From: Micromonospora sp. Llam0
Lineage (GTDB): Bacteria; Actinomycetota; Actinomycetes; Mycobacteriales; Micromonosporaceae
Length of the DNA stretch: 64,000 nt
Reading direction: 5' to 3'
Assembly: GCF_003751085.1 (NCBI RefSeq)
Contig: NZ_RJJY01000001.1
Span: forward strand, 4,836,001-4,900,000
Below are positions 17,815 to 25,854 of the stretch, piece after piece (the first letter of the stretch is position 1; the number at the start of each line of letters is the position of its first letter). The notes beneath the pieces were generated by a model that was given only the letters and a program-made list of their open reading frames with translations, was not told where the DNA came from and did not search any database. Both the position numbers and the translations under genes were made by a program.

Positions 17815-17990
17815 TTTACCGAGCTCAACCAAGGGTACAATTTTGTTTGGGTTCAGATCGTCACGCTTTTGTTGTGCGAACACTCATCCTCTTCCCAGGA
17901 TGCAGCTAGACAGCGCATCTATTGCTTGACTCACCAAACTCTCGTACCATTAAAAGTCTATCCGGTAACTACAGTCGACCAGAGGCACGG

Positions 17991-18188
17991 ATGACCGCAC
18001 CAGACCTCTCCCGTGCCCACTGGCGCAAGAGCAGCCGCAGCAGCGCCAGTGGGTCAGACTGCGTCGAGGTGGCCATGCTGCCTGCCGGCACGATCGGCGT
18101 ACGTGATTCCAAGGAACCGCACGGCCCGGCGCTCCTCTTCCCGGCCGGAGCCTGGACGGCGTTCCTCACCGCGGTGTCCAGCCGCTGA
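17991..18188 (+). CDS. DUF397 protein, orphan copy
   Basis: A 65-residue paralogue of the DUF397 gene at 15635 with the same landmarks (HWRKSSRSS, DCVEVAM, TIGVRDSKE, AWTAFL). ATG 17991 follows AGAGG. Unlike the first copy it has no HTH/DUF5753 gene directly upstream; the low-GC island stands in that place, so the pair may have been split or the gene duplicated. Confidence 0.85.
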   Translation: MTAPDLSRAHWRKSSRSSASGSDCVEVAMLPAGTIGVRDSKEPHGPALLFPAGAWTAFLTAVSSR

Positions 18189-18217
18189 CGCGACCGGTCA
18201 ACCGTCCGACGACGCCC

Positions 18218-18748
18218 GTGCCCGCCGACCGCCCGTACGTCTTCCTCGACGTCGACGGCGTACTGATTCCTTTCGCCGCCCGTGCCACTGGGAGCTCACC
18301 TTCGCCCCACGTCGCAGCTGACGGTGAGTCCATCGGTAATCCGCTACTGGATCGGCTCGATCCGGAGGACGGACGCCGGCTGCTGGCGCTCGATTGTCAG
18401 CTGGTCTGGGCGACCACGTGGCAGGCCGAGGCGAACGACGTCGTCGCGCCGCTGCTCGGCCTGCCGAAACTGCCGGTCGTCCCGTGGCCGGACTCCGACG
18501 ACGAGCCCCCGCGCGGCGTGCACTGGAAGACGCCGTTCCTCACCAGCTGGGCAGCCGGACGCGCCTTCGTCTGGCTCGACGACGAGATCACCGACCGGGA
18601 CCGGCAGTGGGTCTCTACGCACCACCCGGGCGAGGCCCTGCTGCACCGCGTCGACCCACGCCTCGGCCTCACCGACGCTGACTTCTCCGCCGTCGGCCAG
18701 TGGCTCGCAGTCGACGGCGGCAATGCCGCCTCTCCCCCAGTGCCATGA
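18218..18748 (+). CDS. HAD-like hydrolase of the Swiss-Army-Knife RNA-repair type
   Basis: A 176-residue protein that opens with the catalytic FLDVDGVLIP of the HAD superfamily (nucleophile and acid Asp), followed by LVWATTWQAEAN and AFVWLDDEITDRDRQW with the second acidic pair. These three blocks match the HAD domain found in 'Swiss Army Knife' RNA-repair proteins, here as a free-standing phosphatase-like protein. GTG 18218 has no clear ribosome site. Its last 30 codons are duplicated 221 bases downstream in slightly different form, and its stop codon lies in the left arm of a perfect hairpin, so the current C-terminus (VDGGNAASPPVP) may be a rearranged version of an older one ending QWLTA. 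Confidence 0.75.
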   Translation: MPADRPYVFLDVDGVLIPFAARATGSSPSPHVAADGESIGNPLLDRLDPEDGRRLLALDCQLVWATTWQAEANDVVAPLLGLPKLPVVPWPDSDDEPPRGVHWKTPFLTSWAAGRAFVWLDDEITDRDRQWVSTHHPGEALLHRVDPRLGLTDADFSAVGQWLAVDGGNAASPPVP

Positions 18749-18810
18749 TCAGTTGATGTCCTGCCAGTAGATTGCCGGCGTGTCGCCCAGCAGGACATCA
18801 ACTGATCATG
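18744..18810. repeat. Perfect 20-base inverted repeat with 27-base loop
   Basis: The arm at 18744-18763 is the exact reverse complement of 18791-18810 (outer bases CATGATCAGTTG, inner bases GATGTCCTG). The left arm overlaps the HAD stop codon. It could terminate transcription, but it lacks a T-tract and its core GATGTCCTGC recurs, as ATGTCCTGC, in the hairpin at 49732-49778, so it may belong to a dispersed hairpin family. Confidence 0.75.
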
Positions 18811-18864
18811 ATGAGTCGCGGCCGGTAGCCACCCTGCCAGATCCCGCGAGTGCCGCGTCGAGGG

Positions 18865-18951
18865 CACCGCGTCGACCCACATCTCGGCCTCACCGACGCT
18901 GACTTCGCCACCATTCGCCAGTGGCTCACGGCCTGACGGCGGCAATGCCGC
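18865..18951 (+). pseudogene. Duplicated 3' end of the HAD gene
   Basis: Bases 18865-18951 align without gaps to 18644-18730, the last part of the HAD gene. Read in the corresponding frame it encodes HRVDPHLGLTDADFATIRQWLTA and then a stop, against HRVDPRLGLTDADFSAVGQW in the intact gene. There is no start or upstream domain, so this is a gene remnant. It lies on the far side of the 20-base hairpin. Confidence 0.8.
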
Positions 18952-18953
18952 GT

Positions 18954-19010
18954 CGATGTGAGGCGGAGATACGCTACAACCGCGTTGTAAGGTATCTGAG
19001 CCTCACATCG
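18954..19010. repeat. Long imperfect hairpin upstream of the ATP-grasp gene
   Basis: Arms of 27 bases (18954-18980 and 18984-19010) pair at 23 positions around a CGC loop: CGATGTGAGGC, AGATAC and TACAAC are matched, with two 2-base mismatches. The centre TACAAC-CGC-GTTGTA resembles a repressor operator. It follows directly on the HAD remnant and lies about 96 bases before the ATP-grasp start. Terminator, operator and mobile-hairpin readings are all open. Confidence 0.65.
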
Positions 19011-19105
19011 ATGAGCGCTCCAGCCGCCCGAGACGCTCATGCCGACGGCGCGCGGTGGCCGATAACCGCTGGAGGCGACGCAGTCGAGTCGGGCAGCATC
19101 GGCGC

Positions 19106-19975
19106 ATGATGCTCCTCGTACCCGGCGACCCGCTGCGGCCGACCCGCCCAGACGAGCACTTCGCGCCGGAGGCCCGAGCCGCCCGGGAAGCCGGCTACGC
19201 CGTCGCGGTGGTCGACCACGACCGGCTGGCCAGGGGCGATGACGCGGTACGGGCAGTAGCGTCGGTCCCCAGTGGCGGCATGGCCATCTACCGGGGCTGG
19301 ATGCTGGACGCTCACCGGTACGCACTGTTCGTTGACGCACTCGCCGTACGGGGCGTGACGCTACGTACCACCGCCGAGCAGTACCGGCGGGCCCACGAGT
19401 TCCCCGGTTGGTACCCCACGCTGGCGACGGTGACTCCGCGCTCGGCTTGGACCGTCGGCGCGGGCCGAGTGGACTTCGACCAGGCCCGACTCGCTCTCGG
19501 CAACGGCTCTGCCGTCATCCGCGACTACGTGAAGTCGATGAAGCACCACTGGAGCGAGGCAGCCCTCATCCCGAGCGTCGAGGACAGCGACGCCGCGTGG
19601 AGGGTAGCGAGCCGCTTGCGGCAGCTACGCGACGACGACTTCGCCGGTGGATTCGTGCTGCGCGAGTTCGAACAGTTCACCGCAGCGGAGGTACGTACCT
19701 GGTGGGTGCACGGTCGATGCGCCCTCGTCGGGCCGCACCCGGACACGCCAGGAGATCAACCGCCGGACGGAATCGACCTCGACTGGCTCGCCCCACTGAT
19801 CGATGCGTTGGGCCTGCCGTTCGTGACCGCCGATCTTGCGCTGCGCGCCGACGGCCAATGGCGGGTCGTCGAAGTGGGCGACGGGCAGGTCAGTGACCGA
19901 CCCGCCAGCGTCGATCCGGCCGTACTCATCGCGGCAGCAGTCGGCGAGGTCGGCCGGACTACGGTGGGCGAATGA
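19106..19975 (+). CDS. ATP-grasp-domain protein
   Basis: A 289-residue protein starting at ATG 19106 (a second ATG follows at once). The N-terminal part is a Rossmann-like pre-grasp region (MLLVPGDPL), then a nucleotide-binding portion with VIRDYVKSMKHHW, FVLREFEQFTAAEVRTWWV and the metal-binding end WRVVEVGDGQVSD. These fit the DUF4343-type ATP-grasp proteins, which join a carboxyl to an amine or related group using ATP; substrate unknown. The next gene starts in its stop codon. Confidence 0.75.
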   Translation: MMLLVPGDPLRPTRPDEHFAPEARAAREAGYAVAVVDHDRLARGDDAVRAVASVPSGGMAIYRGWMLDAHRYALFVDALAVRGVTLRTTAEQYRRAHEFPGWYPTLATVTPRSAWTVGAGRVDFDQARLALGNGSAVIRDYVKSMKHHWSEAALIPSVEDSDAAWRVASRLRQLRDDDFAGGFVLREFEQFTAAEVRTWWVHGRCALVGPHPDTPGDQPPDGIDLDWLAPLIDALGLPFVTADLALRADGQWRVVEVGDGQVSDRPASVDPAVLIAAAVGEVGRTTVGE

Positions 19976-20184
19976 GTACCCGCCATCTGCCCGCCCAGAT
20001 CGGTGACCTGCCGCCGATCGGGCGGCCCGCGAACAGTGCCCTGCTCGCAGCCGGCGTCACCACCCTCGCCCAGGTCGCCACGTACCGTCGCGACGACCTG
20101 CTGGCCATGCACGGCGTCGGCCCGAAGGCCGTCGGCATCCTTGCCACCGCGCTGGCCGAACGCGGCCTCACCTTCGCCGACTGA
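19972..20184 (+). CDS. Small helix-hairpin-helix protein
   Basis: A 70-residue protein overlapping the ATP-grasp gene by four bases. It contains LPPIGRPANSALLAAGVTTL and a classical HhH element, LLAMHGVGPKAVGIL. This resembles the RNA polymerase alpha C-terminal domain and DUF4332-type DNA-binding proteins. Non-specific DNA binding is the likely activity; the role is unknown. Confidence 0.8.
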   Translation: MSTRHLPAQIGDLPPIGRPANSALLAAGVTTLAQVATYRRDDLLAMHGVGPKAVGILATALAERGLTFAD

Positions 20185-20200
20185 CCAGAGGGGACACCGG

Positions 20201-20761
20201 TTGACCTCGCCTGACGGTGTCCGCCTCCCGCGCCGCCAGCCCGCATCGGCCCTCGTACGCGAGGCCACGCTCGCCGATGTCGACCAGCTGACCGAGGTGC
20301 ACACGCTGGCCCGCACCGCCTACTACACGGCGGCAGGTGGGCTCGACCCGGCCGACCCGTCTCTGTCGTCCCCCGAGGCGTACGCCGAACGCCGTGCCGC
20401 CTGGGCCAACGCGGTGACCTCGCCGGAACGGTTCACCGTCGCCGCTGTCCTCGACAGCCGGGTCGTCGGCTGCGCAACGATGGGACCCGCCGCCTCCGGT
20501 CACGTCGACCCGGCCCACGTCGGTCAGCTGTACCAGATCCACGTGCTCCCCGACTGCTGGGGTCGAGGAATCGGTGGGCTGCTGCACGACGCCTTCATCG
20601 CGTACCTGCAGCGGACCGGTCGGTCCGGCGGGGTGCTGGAGTCGTGGGAACGCAACATTCGGGCCCAGCGCTTCTACGCCGCTCGCGGCTGGCAGGCCGA
20701 CGGCCACAGCCGCCCCGGCCCGGGCGACACCCGCTACCGCTACTTTCAGCTCACGCTGTGA
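20201..20761 (+). CDS. GNAT-family N-acetyltransferase
   Basis: A 186-residue acetyltransferase. TTG 20201 is the only suitable start: GAGGGG lies eight bases before it and no ATG or GTG precedes the domain in frame. The domain begins ALVREATLADVDQLTEVH; the acetyl-CoA loop is LPDCWGRGIGGLLHD, followed by ESWERNIRAQRFYAARGWQ, a conserved end of the fold. The substrate is not predictable. Its 3' end overlaps the convergent next gene by 16 bases. Confidence 0.85.
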   Translation: MTSPDGVRLPRRQPASALVREATLADVDQLTEVHTLARTAYYTAAGGLDPADPSLSSPEAYAERRAAWANAVTSPERFTVAAVLDSRVVGCATMGPAASGHVDPAHVGQLYQIHVLPDCWGRGIGGLLHDAFIAYLQRTGRSGGVLESWERNIRAQRFYAARGWQADGHSRPGPGDTRYRYFQLTL

Positions 20762-21171
20762 CGGTTGACGATGAACCCGGCCCAGTACTCCGGCGTCTCG
20801 TGGTAGACGATGTCGGATCCGACGATCCACACCCGTGGTGTACGCCCGCCGGGTTCGGCCTCGGACCACTGCTGGTTGACCACCGCCACCGCCGCGTCCC
20901 GCGTCGACCCGTACCGGGAGACGATCAGATCCGCGATCTCCTCGCAGAAGGCGAGGGCCTGCGCGTCACCGGCGCACGGAGACGCGCCGTGCGAACGCAG
21001 CACCGAATCGTGCACCAGATATTCGTCGTCGAAGGTCTCGCCGTCGACCCAGGACCGCACTGGGCGGGTACCGAGCCGCTCGCCCAGGCCGGCCTCGGTC
21101 AGCCCGTACTCGCGCAGGAAATGGTCCAGATACGGCCGAGGGCCGACCGCCGCCCAGGATGAATCCACCAT
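20746..21171 (-). CDS. Hypothetical protein
   Basis: A 141-residue soluble protein starting at ATG 21171, after GATGGGG. It has no domain I recognise. Visible segments are PYLDHFLREYGLTEAGLGER, a middle helix FCEEIADLIVSRYGSTRDAA and a C-terminal VWIVGSDIVYHETPEYWAG. It is convergent with the GNAT gene and divergent from the nucleotidyltransferase gene 63 bases away. Confidence 0.6.
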   Translation of the reverse strand: MVDSSWAAVGPRPYLDHFLREYGLTEAGLGERLGTRPVRSWVDGETFDDEYLVHDSVLRSHGASPCAGDAQALAFCEEIADLIVSRYGSTRDAAVAVVNQQWSEAEPGGRTPRVWIVGSDIVYHETPEYWAGFIVNRHSVS

Positions 21172-21234
21172 CGCCCCATCCTCGCCCGGTCGAGCAACAG
21201 TGTCCGCCCGGGGCACCACCTGGCCAGGAGTAAC

Positions 21235-21918
21235 GTGCCGGGCGTGAGCGAGCTTGTCGAGCGGCACACCGTCCTCGCCGTCGTCGTCGGATCCCGGGCG
21301 TACGGGCTGCACGGGCCGGACTCCGACTACGACCGGCGCGGCGTGTACGTGGCCCCGACCCGAGCGTTCTGGCAGCTGGACAAGCCGCCCACCCACCTCG
21401 ACGGGCCGGCGCCGGAGCAGTTCTCCTGGGAGATCGAACGCTTCTGCACCCTGGCACTGCAAGGTAATCCGACCGTCTTGGAGGTGCTCTGGTCACCGCT
21501 GATCGAGACGCTGCGCGAGGACGGCGAGCAGTTGCTGGCGGCCCGGCAGGCGTTCCTGTCGACGCGACTCGCCCAGACGTACGGCGGTTACGCCCGCGAC
21601 CAGCTCGACCGGGTGGCGGCCCGCCGGAAACGCACCGGCGAAACGAACCACAAGCAGGCCATGCACATGATCCGGCTGCTGACCGCCGGTGCGCACGTGC
21701 TGCGGACCGGGGAGGTCCTGGTCGACGTGGGACCGTTGCGAGACCGGCTGCTCGCCCTCCGGCGCGGCGAGCTGCCCTGGCCGGCGGTCACCGCCTGGGC
21801 GGCGGACCTGCTGGCCGAGCTCGACGACGCGGCGGCCGGCACCGTACTGCCGGAGCAACCCGATCGGGCCGCCGTCGACCGGCTGCTCATCGGCGTACGG
21901 GAAAGGAACCTGGGGTGA
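21235..21918 (+). CDS. Predicted nucleotidyltransferase of the COG3541 / RlaP type
   Basis: About 227 residues. The N-terminal VVVGSRAYGLHGPDSDYDRRGVYV is the polymerase-beta-like nucleotidyltransferase active site (GS plus DxD) with the form typical of COG3541 proteins. Later come SWEIERFCTLALQGNPTVLEVLW and an HKQAMHMIRLL helix also typical of that family. Relatives accompany RNA ligases in RNA-repair operons, but no ligase is next to it here. GTG 21235 is used; GTG 21244 is equally possible, as the AGGAG lies 4 or 13 bases upstream respectively. A strong hairpin follows. Confidence 0.8.
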   Translation: MPGVSELVERHTVLAVVVGSRAYGLHGPDSDYDRRGVYVAPTRAFWQLDKPPTHLDGPAPEQFSWEIERFCTLALQGNPTVLEVLWSPLIETLREDGEQLLAARQAFLSTRLAQTYGGYARDQLDRVAARRKRTGETNHKQAMHMIRLLTAGAHVLRTGEVLVDVGPLRDRLLALRRGELPWPAVTAWAADLLAELDDAAAGTVLPEQPDRAAVDRLLIGVRERNLG

Positions 21919-21976
21919 CCGTCGACGTGCCGCCGTGGTGGCCGACGGCGCCCACGCGCTACCCCGCCCGCAGTAC

Positions 21977-22020
21977 GCGCCGGGCGCCGGGTCCCCCGAT
22001 GAGATACCCGGGCCCGGCGC
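21977..22020. terminator. Convergent terminator hairpin
   Basis: GCGCCGGGCGCCGGGT (21977-21992) pairs with ACCCGGGCCCGGCGC (22006-22020) with one bulged base, between the nucleotidyltransferase gene and the oppositely oriented permease gene. Confidence 0.65.
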
Positions 22021-22069
22021 GCAACCGGAGACCCCAGGACGCGTCAGCGACCAGAGACACCAGGACCCG

Positions 22070-23275
22070 TCAGGTGGCGGCCAGCGCCTCGGTGGGGGCG
22101 AGTCGGGCGGCCCGTACCGCCGGGTAGAGCCCGGCGACCGCCCCGATCAGCAGTGTCGCCGCGATCCCGCCGCCGCTTACCCAGGCCGGCACCACCGCCG
22201 GCCAGGCCTGGGTGAGGGCGTACCCGGTGGTGACCACGATGCCCAGCAGCACCCCGGCGGTGCCGCCGAGCGCCGACAACAGCAGCGACTCGGCGAGAAA
22301 CTGGGTACGCACCTGGCCCCGGGTGGCGCCGAGCGAGCGGCGTAACCCGATCTCGGCGCGCCGCTCCAGCACCGAGATCACCATGGTGTTGGCGACCCCG
22401 ACCCCGCCGACCAGCAGCGCCACCGCGCCGATACCGAGCAGCAGCCCGGTGAAGGCCGCGTCGGCGGCCTGCTGCGCGGCGAGCGCGTCGGACGGGCGGG
22501 AGACCTTCACCTCGTGCGGTGCTGCCGGGTTGGCGGTGGCCGCCAGCACCGACCGGACCGACTCCACGGCCGACTCGACGCTGCGGGTGTAGACCGTGGT
22601 CGGGTGGCCGTCGAAACCGAGGTACGTCTGTGCGGCCGGCCAGCCCACCAGCGCCGAGGAGTCGATCTCCGGGGCGAGCTGCACCGGGTCCAGAACGCCG
22701 ATCACGGTGAACCATCTGCCGCCGAGAAGGACCTGCACGTCTACTCCGGCCGAGCCGATCCCGAGGCGCTTGGCGGCGTCGGCACCGAGCACCACCGCCG
22801 GGTACTGCTCGGTGGCGGCGTTCAGCCAGGTCCCTGCGGCCACCGTCGCACCGACCGTGTCGAGCAGGTCCAGCTCGGCCGCGCGTACGCCGATCCCACC
22901 GGTCTCGGCGCTGGGGATCCGGTCATTGCGGTAGACCGACGTGTCGGGGACGAGACCGGTGGCGGCGACCTGCCGGACCGGTCCGACCCGGCCGATCATG
23001 GCCACCGAATCGGCCGGCAGTTTCGCGTCAGCACCGAACAAGGTGTTGCCGGGAGCCACCGTGAGCAGGTTGGTGCCGAGCGCCGCAAGGGTACGGTCGA
23101 TCTCGGCCCGGGACGAGGCGGAGATGCCGACGACGGAGACCATCGCGGCGATGCCGATCGCGATGCCCAGCGCGGAGAGGAACGCCCGCATCGGGCGGGT
23201 ACGCAGTCCGACGCCGCCTACCCGCAGGATGTCGCCGGGGCGCATCCGGGCCGGGGTGGGGCGGGGCCGGGTCAC
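22070..23275 (-). CDS. MacB/FtsX-type ABC transporter permease
   Basis: A 401-residue inner-membrane protein. A first helix ([22 protein letters not shown]) is followed by a MacB-like periplasmic domain of about 200 residues, then three helices in the FtsX domain ([35 protein letters not shown]; a final [15 protein letters not shown]) and the [19 protein letters not shown] coupling helix. It starts at GTG 23275 within the stop of the ATPase gene. Together with the ATPase, adaptor and lipoprotein genes it forms a mechanotransmission-type exporter. Substrate unknown; such systems export peptides, antibiotics or lipoproteins. Confidence 0.9.
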   Translation of the reverse strand: MTRPRPTPARMRPGDILRVGGVGLRTRPMRAFLSALGIAIGIAAMVSVVGISASSRAEIDRTLAALGTNLLTVAPGNTLFGADAKLPADSVAMIGRVGPVRQVAATGLVPDTSVYRNDRIPSAETGGIGVRAAELDLLDTVGATVAAGTWLNAATEQYPAVVLGADAAKRLGIGSAGVDVQVLLGGRWFTVIGVLDPVQLAPEIDSSALVGWPAAQTYLGFDGHPTTVYTRSVESAVESVRSVLAATANPAAPHEVKVSRPSDALAAQQAADAAFTGLLLGIGAVALLVGGVGVANTMVISVLERRAEIGLRRSLGATRGQVRTQFLAESLLLSALGGTAGVLLGIVVTTGYALTQAWPAVVPAWVSGGGIAATLLIGAVAGLYPAVRAARLAPTEALAAT

Positions 23276-23994
23276 CGGGAGACTCCGGCGACCGCGACCG
23301 GCGTACGGCTGTCCTCGACGATCCGGCCGTCGCGCATCCGCACCCGGCGGGGCATCCGCTCGGCCAGCTCCCGATCATGGGTGATGATCACGACGGTGGT
23401 CCCGGCGGTGTGCAGTTCGTGCAGGAGGTTCAGTACCGACTCACCGGAGGCGGTGTCGAGGTTCCCCGTCGGCTCGTCGGCGAGCAGCAGTGCCGGCTCG
23501 CCGAGGACGGCTCGGGCGATGGCGACCCGTTGCCGTTCCCCACCGGAGAGTTCGTGTGGCCGGTGGTCCAGCCGATGTCCGAGCCCGACGCGCCGCAGGG
23601 CGGCCGCCGCCCGCCGCCGTCGGGTGGCCAGCGGTACGCCGGAGTAGAGCAGCCCGTCGGCGACCGCGTCCGCGACGGGCGCACCAGCCGGCAGGTGGAA
23701 CTGCTGGAAGACGAAGCCGACCCGGCTGGCCCGCAGAGCGGAGAGCTCCCGGTCGGTCAGCGTGGCCACGTCGTACCCGTCGATGCTGACCCGGCCGCTG
23801 CTCGGCCGGTCCAGGGTGCCGATCAGGTTCAGCATGGTCGACTTGCCGGAGCCCGACGGGCCGACGATGGTGAGCAGCTCGCCGGCGGTGATGGTGAGGC
23901 TGACATCGTCGAGCGCCCGGACACCGCCGCCGTACTCCTTGGTGACGGCGTCGAGGCAGACGACCGGCACGTCGGCGGCGGCTGGTGCGATCAC
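23272..23994 (-). CDS. ABC transporter ATPase, MacB/LolD type
   Basis: A 240-residue ATPase. Walker A is GPSGSGKST, the Q-loop is in FVFQQFHL, the signature is ELSGGERQR, Walker B is LLLADEPTG followed by NLD, and the H-loop is ITHDREL. The TGNLD form after Walker B is typical of the MacB/LolD/FtsE group. It overlaps the genes on both sides by four bases (GTGA), so the four proteins are made from one message. It drives the neighbouring permease. Confidence 0.93.
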   Translation of the reverse strand: MIAPAAADVPVVCLDAVTKEYGGGVRALDDVSLTITAGELLTIVGPSGSGKSTMLNLIGTLDRPSSGRVSIDGYDVATLTDRELSALRASRVGFVFQQFHLPAGAPVADAVADGLLYSGVPLATRRRRAAAALRRVGLGHRLDHRPHELSGGERQRVAIARAVLGEPALLLADEPTGNLDTASGESVLNLLHELHTAGTTVVIITHDRELAERMPRRVRMRDGRIVEDSRTPVAVAGVSR

Positions 23995-25160
23995 GACGGC
24001 ACCCCCACGGTCAGGCCGGCGGTCAGGCCGTCACCGGAGATCTCGACCTGGCCGTCGGCGAACAGGCCGGTCTCCACGGCCACGATCCGGGTGTCCGGCC
24101 CGTCCACGACCTCGACGCCGTACCCGCCCTCGGCGAGGGCGAGCAGCGCGGCGACCGGCACGGTGAGCACGTCCTCGCGTCGGTCGGTGGTGAACGACAC
24201 CTCGACGGACGCCCGGTCGTACTCCTCGATGGCGGCGGGGTCGTCCACCGCGACCGTCACCTCGACGATGGTTTCCGGATCGTCCTGCTGCCCGTCGCCA
24301 CCGCTGATCACCAACTCGCTGGCGATGATCGTGCCCGGTACGGTGGTGCGGTCCGGCAGAGCGACGGCGACCTCACTGTCCACCTCCGCCAGGCGCAGGT
24401 CGGTGATGTCCAGTTCGACGGTGACCAGCCGGTCGGTGCCGGTGGTGGTCAGCACCGGTCCGCCGGACTGCAGCAGGTCGCCGATCTCGGCCCGGTGGCT
24501 GTCGACCCGTACCTTCCCGGGGGCGTAGCTGATCTGCTCCGGCTCGACCCGGCCGGTCTTCGGCAGGCCGAGGTCGGCCTGCCACTTCCGGACCGCCTCG
24601 GCGGTCGGCCAGGTGTACTCGTCGTCGACCGTGAAGCCGGTGTAGCCGAGCTTGCTCAGGTTCTGTTCGAACTGTTCGACGTCCGCGCCGGTCAGGCCCG
24701 GTTCCAGAGTCCGGTACGCGGGCAGGTTGCCGTAGAGCAGGACGATCTTCTCGTTATCCACCGCGTAGAGCGCCTGGCCTTGGCTGACGGTGGTGCCGAC
24801 CGGCGTGAGCGCGGTAAGAGTGCCCGCCGCCCGGGCCACGACGGTGCGGCTCGGCCCGTACCCCAGTTCCCCGCTGACGGCCTTGCTGTCGGTGAGGGTC
24901 TGCCGGGCAACGGTGGCGGTCGCGGGAGGAAGGGTGCTCGCGGTGGCTGTATCTGTCTGGCCGCTGCCGAAGCCGACGGCCGCCGCCACGGCCACGCCGG
25001 CCGCGAGGACCGTGGCGGCGGCCAGGCCGACGGCGGGCAGGGCCACCCGTCGGCGCCAGCGAGGCCGGTCGGTCCGCCGCTCCGGTGAGATCCGCTCCTG
25101 GTCCGATCGGATCCGCTCCTGGTCCGATGGGACCGGAGCGGGCTGCTCCTGGCTGGTCAC
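23991..25160 (-). CDS. Efflux adaptor (HlyD/MacA-like) with peptidoglycan-binding domain
   Basis: A 389-residue protein: a cytoplasmic N-terminal tail, one membrane helix ([20 protein letters not shown]), a lipoyl/barrel-type [21 protein letters not shown] region split by a PG-binding domain ([20 protein letters not shown] through [20 protein letters not shown]), and C-terminal beta domains ([34 protein letters not shown]). The combination of adaptor and peptidoglycan-binding domain is common in Gram-positive MacA-like proteins. A direct repeat of the DQERI segment near the N-terminus is visible. It starts at GTG 25160, overlapping the lipoprotein gene. Confidence 0.88.
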   Translation of the reverse strand: MTSQEQPAPVPSDQERIRSDQERISPERRTDRPRWRRRVALPAVGLAAATVLAAGVAVAAAVGFGSGQTDTATASTLPPATATVARQTLTDSKAVSGELGYGPSRTVVARAAGTLTALTPVGTTVSQGQALYAVDNEKIVLLYGNLPAYRTLEPGLTGADVEQFEQNLSKLGYTGFTVDDEYTWPTAEAVRKWQADLGLPKTGRVEPEQISYAPGKVRVDSHRAEIGDLLQSGGPVLTTTGTDRLVTVELDITDLRLAEVDSEVAVALPDRTTVPGTIIASELVISGGDGQQDDPETIVEVTVAVDDPAAIEEYDRASVEVSFTTDRREDVLTVPVAALLALAEGGYGVEVVDGPDTRIVAVETGLFADGQVEISGDGLTAGLTVGVPS

Positions 25161-25723
25161 CGGCTACCTCCGGCGGGCGGTGCCATGCCCTGGCCGCATT
25201 TCTCCATGGCGGCCTGGAAGGTGGGATCGTCCGGGCTCATGCTCAGGTCGAGGTTCATCCGCCCGTCGACGTCCGGGTCGGGGAAGTCGGTCACCCCGTT
25301 CTCCCGCATGCACTTGGCTATCTCGCGTACCCGTTCGATCTGTTCGGGGTCCGACTGCCCCGTCTCGCCGCCGCCCGGCAGGAATTCGCGGCACTGCTCC
25401 ATCGCCGCCTCGACCTTCTCCATGTCGCTGTCCGTCCCAAAGCCCTGCATCGCGCCGCGTTCGCCCGGTTCGGGGTCCGGCATGTCCACGCCGTTCTCCC
25501 GCATGCACCGGGCGAACCGCAGCTGTCGCTCCTCGTCGGTGAGCCCGTCGACGCTGTCCCCGTCCCCGTCCCCGGCACCGGCACCGGCGGAGGCCGTCGG
25601 TCCCGCGCCGTCGGCGGTGGCCACCTGGTCGCCGTCGGCGGCACCGGCGCAGCCGGATACCGCCAGGGCCAGGGCGAGACTGATCGGTACGGCCAGTAGC
25701 AGCCCGGTCCGGCGTCGTCGCAT
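25157..25723 (-). CDS. Secreted lipoprotein with two CMRENGV repeats
   Basis: A 188-residue lipoprotein starting at ATG 25723 behind AAGGGAG. The signal ends in a lipobox AVSGC. After a Gly/Ala/Asp-rich linker there are two repeats: RFARCMRENGVDMPDPEPG and, about 60 residues on, IAKCMRENGVTDFPDPDV, each followed by a methionine-rich stretch and another cysteine (AMEQC, AMEKC). The CMRENG pattern is typical of uncharacterised actinobacterial lipoproteins encoded with MacAB-like exporters. The repeated Cys/Met pattern could bind a metal or heme-like ligand, but that is speculation. It is the first gene of the exporter operon and divergent from the two-component system. Confidence 0.8.
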   Translation of the reverse strand: MRRRRTGLLLAVPISLALALAVSGCAGAADGDQVATADGAGPTASAGAGAGDGDGDSVDGLTDEERQLRFARCMRENGVDMPDPEPGERGAMQGFGTDSDMEKVEAAMEQCREFLPGGGETGQSDPEQIERVREIAKCMRENGVTDFPDPDVDGRMNLDLSMSPDDPTFQAAMEKCGQGMAPPAGGSR

Positions 25724-25854
25724 TGTCGTCGCTCCCTTCGTCCGCCGGCGCGGGTCGCCGGCTAACGGGGACGAGTGCACCGTCCGGGGCGTATCCCGGG
25801 CGTAACCGAAGCCGTTTACGCGTTCGTTACGCGACCGTGCGGCACCATGGACCG

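Larger units (their letters stand above)
15870..17985. other. Lower-GC island between two DUF397 genes
   Basis: From shortly after the first DUF397 gene to shortly before the second, base composition drops sharply: two 60-base lines counted by hand inside the cyclase gene gave 45% and 43% GC, whereas flanking genes are around 70%. Codons ending in A or T become common. The stretch holds two overlapping genes. No integrase, insertion sequence or clear direct repeat borders it. The composition indicates horizontal arrival. Confidence 0.7.

Noticed and set aside
18954..19010. The long hairpin as a phage or integrative-element attachment site
   Set aside because: There is no tRNA gene, integrase or matching second copy in the window.
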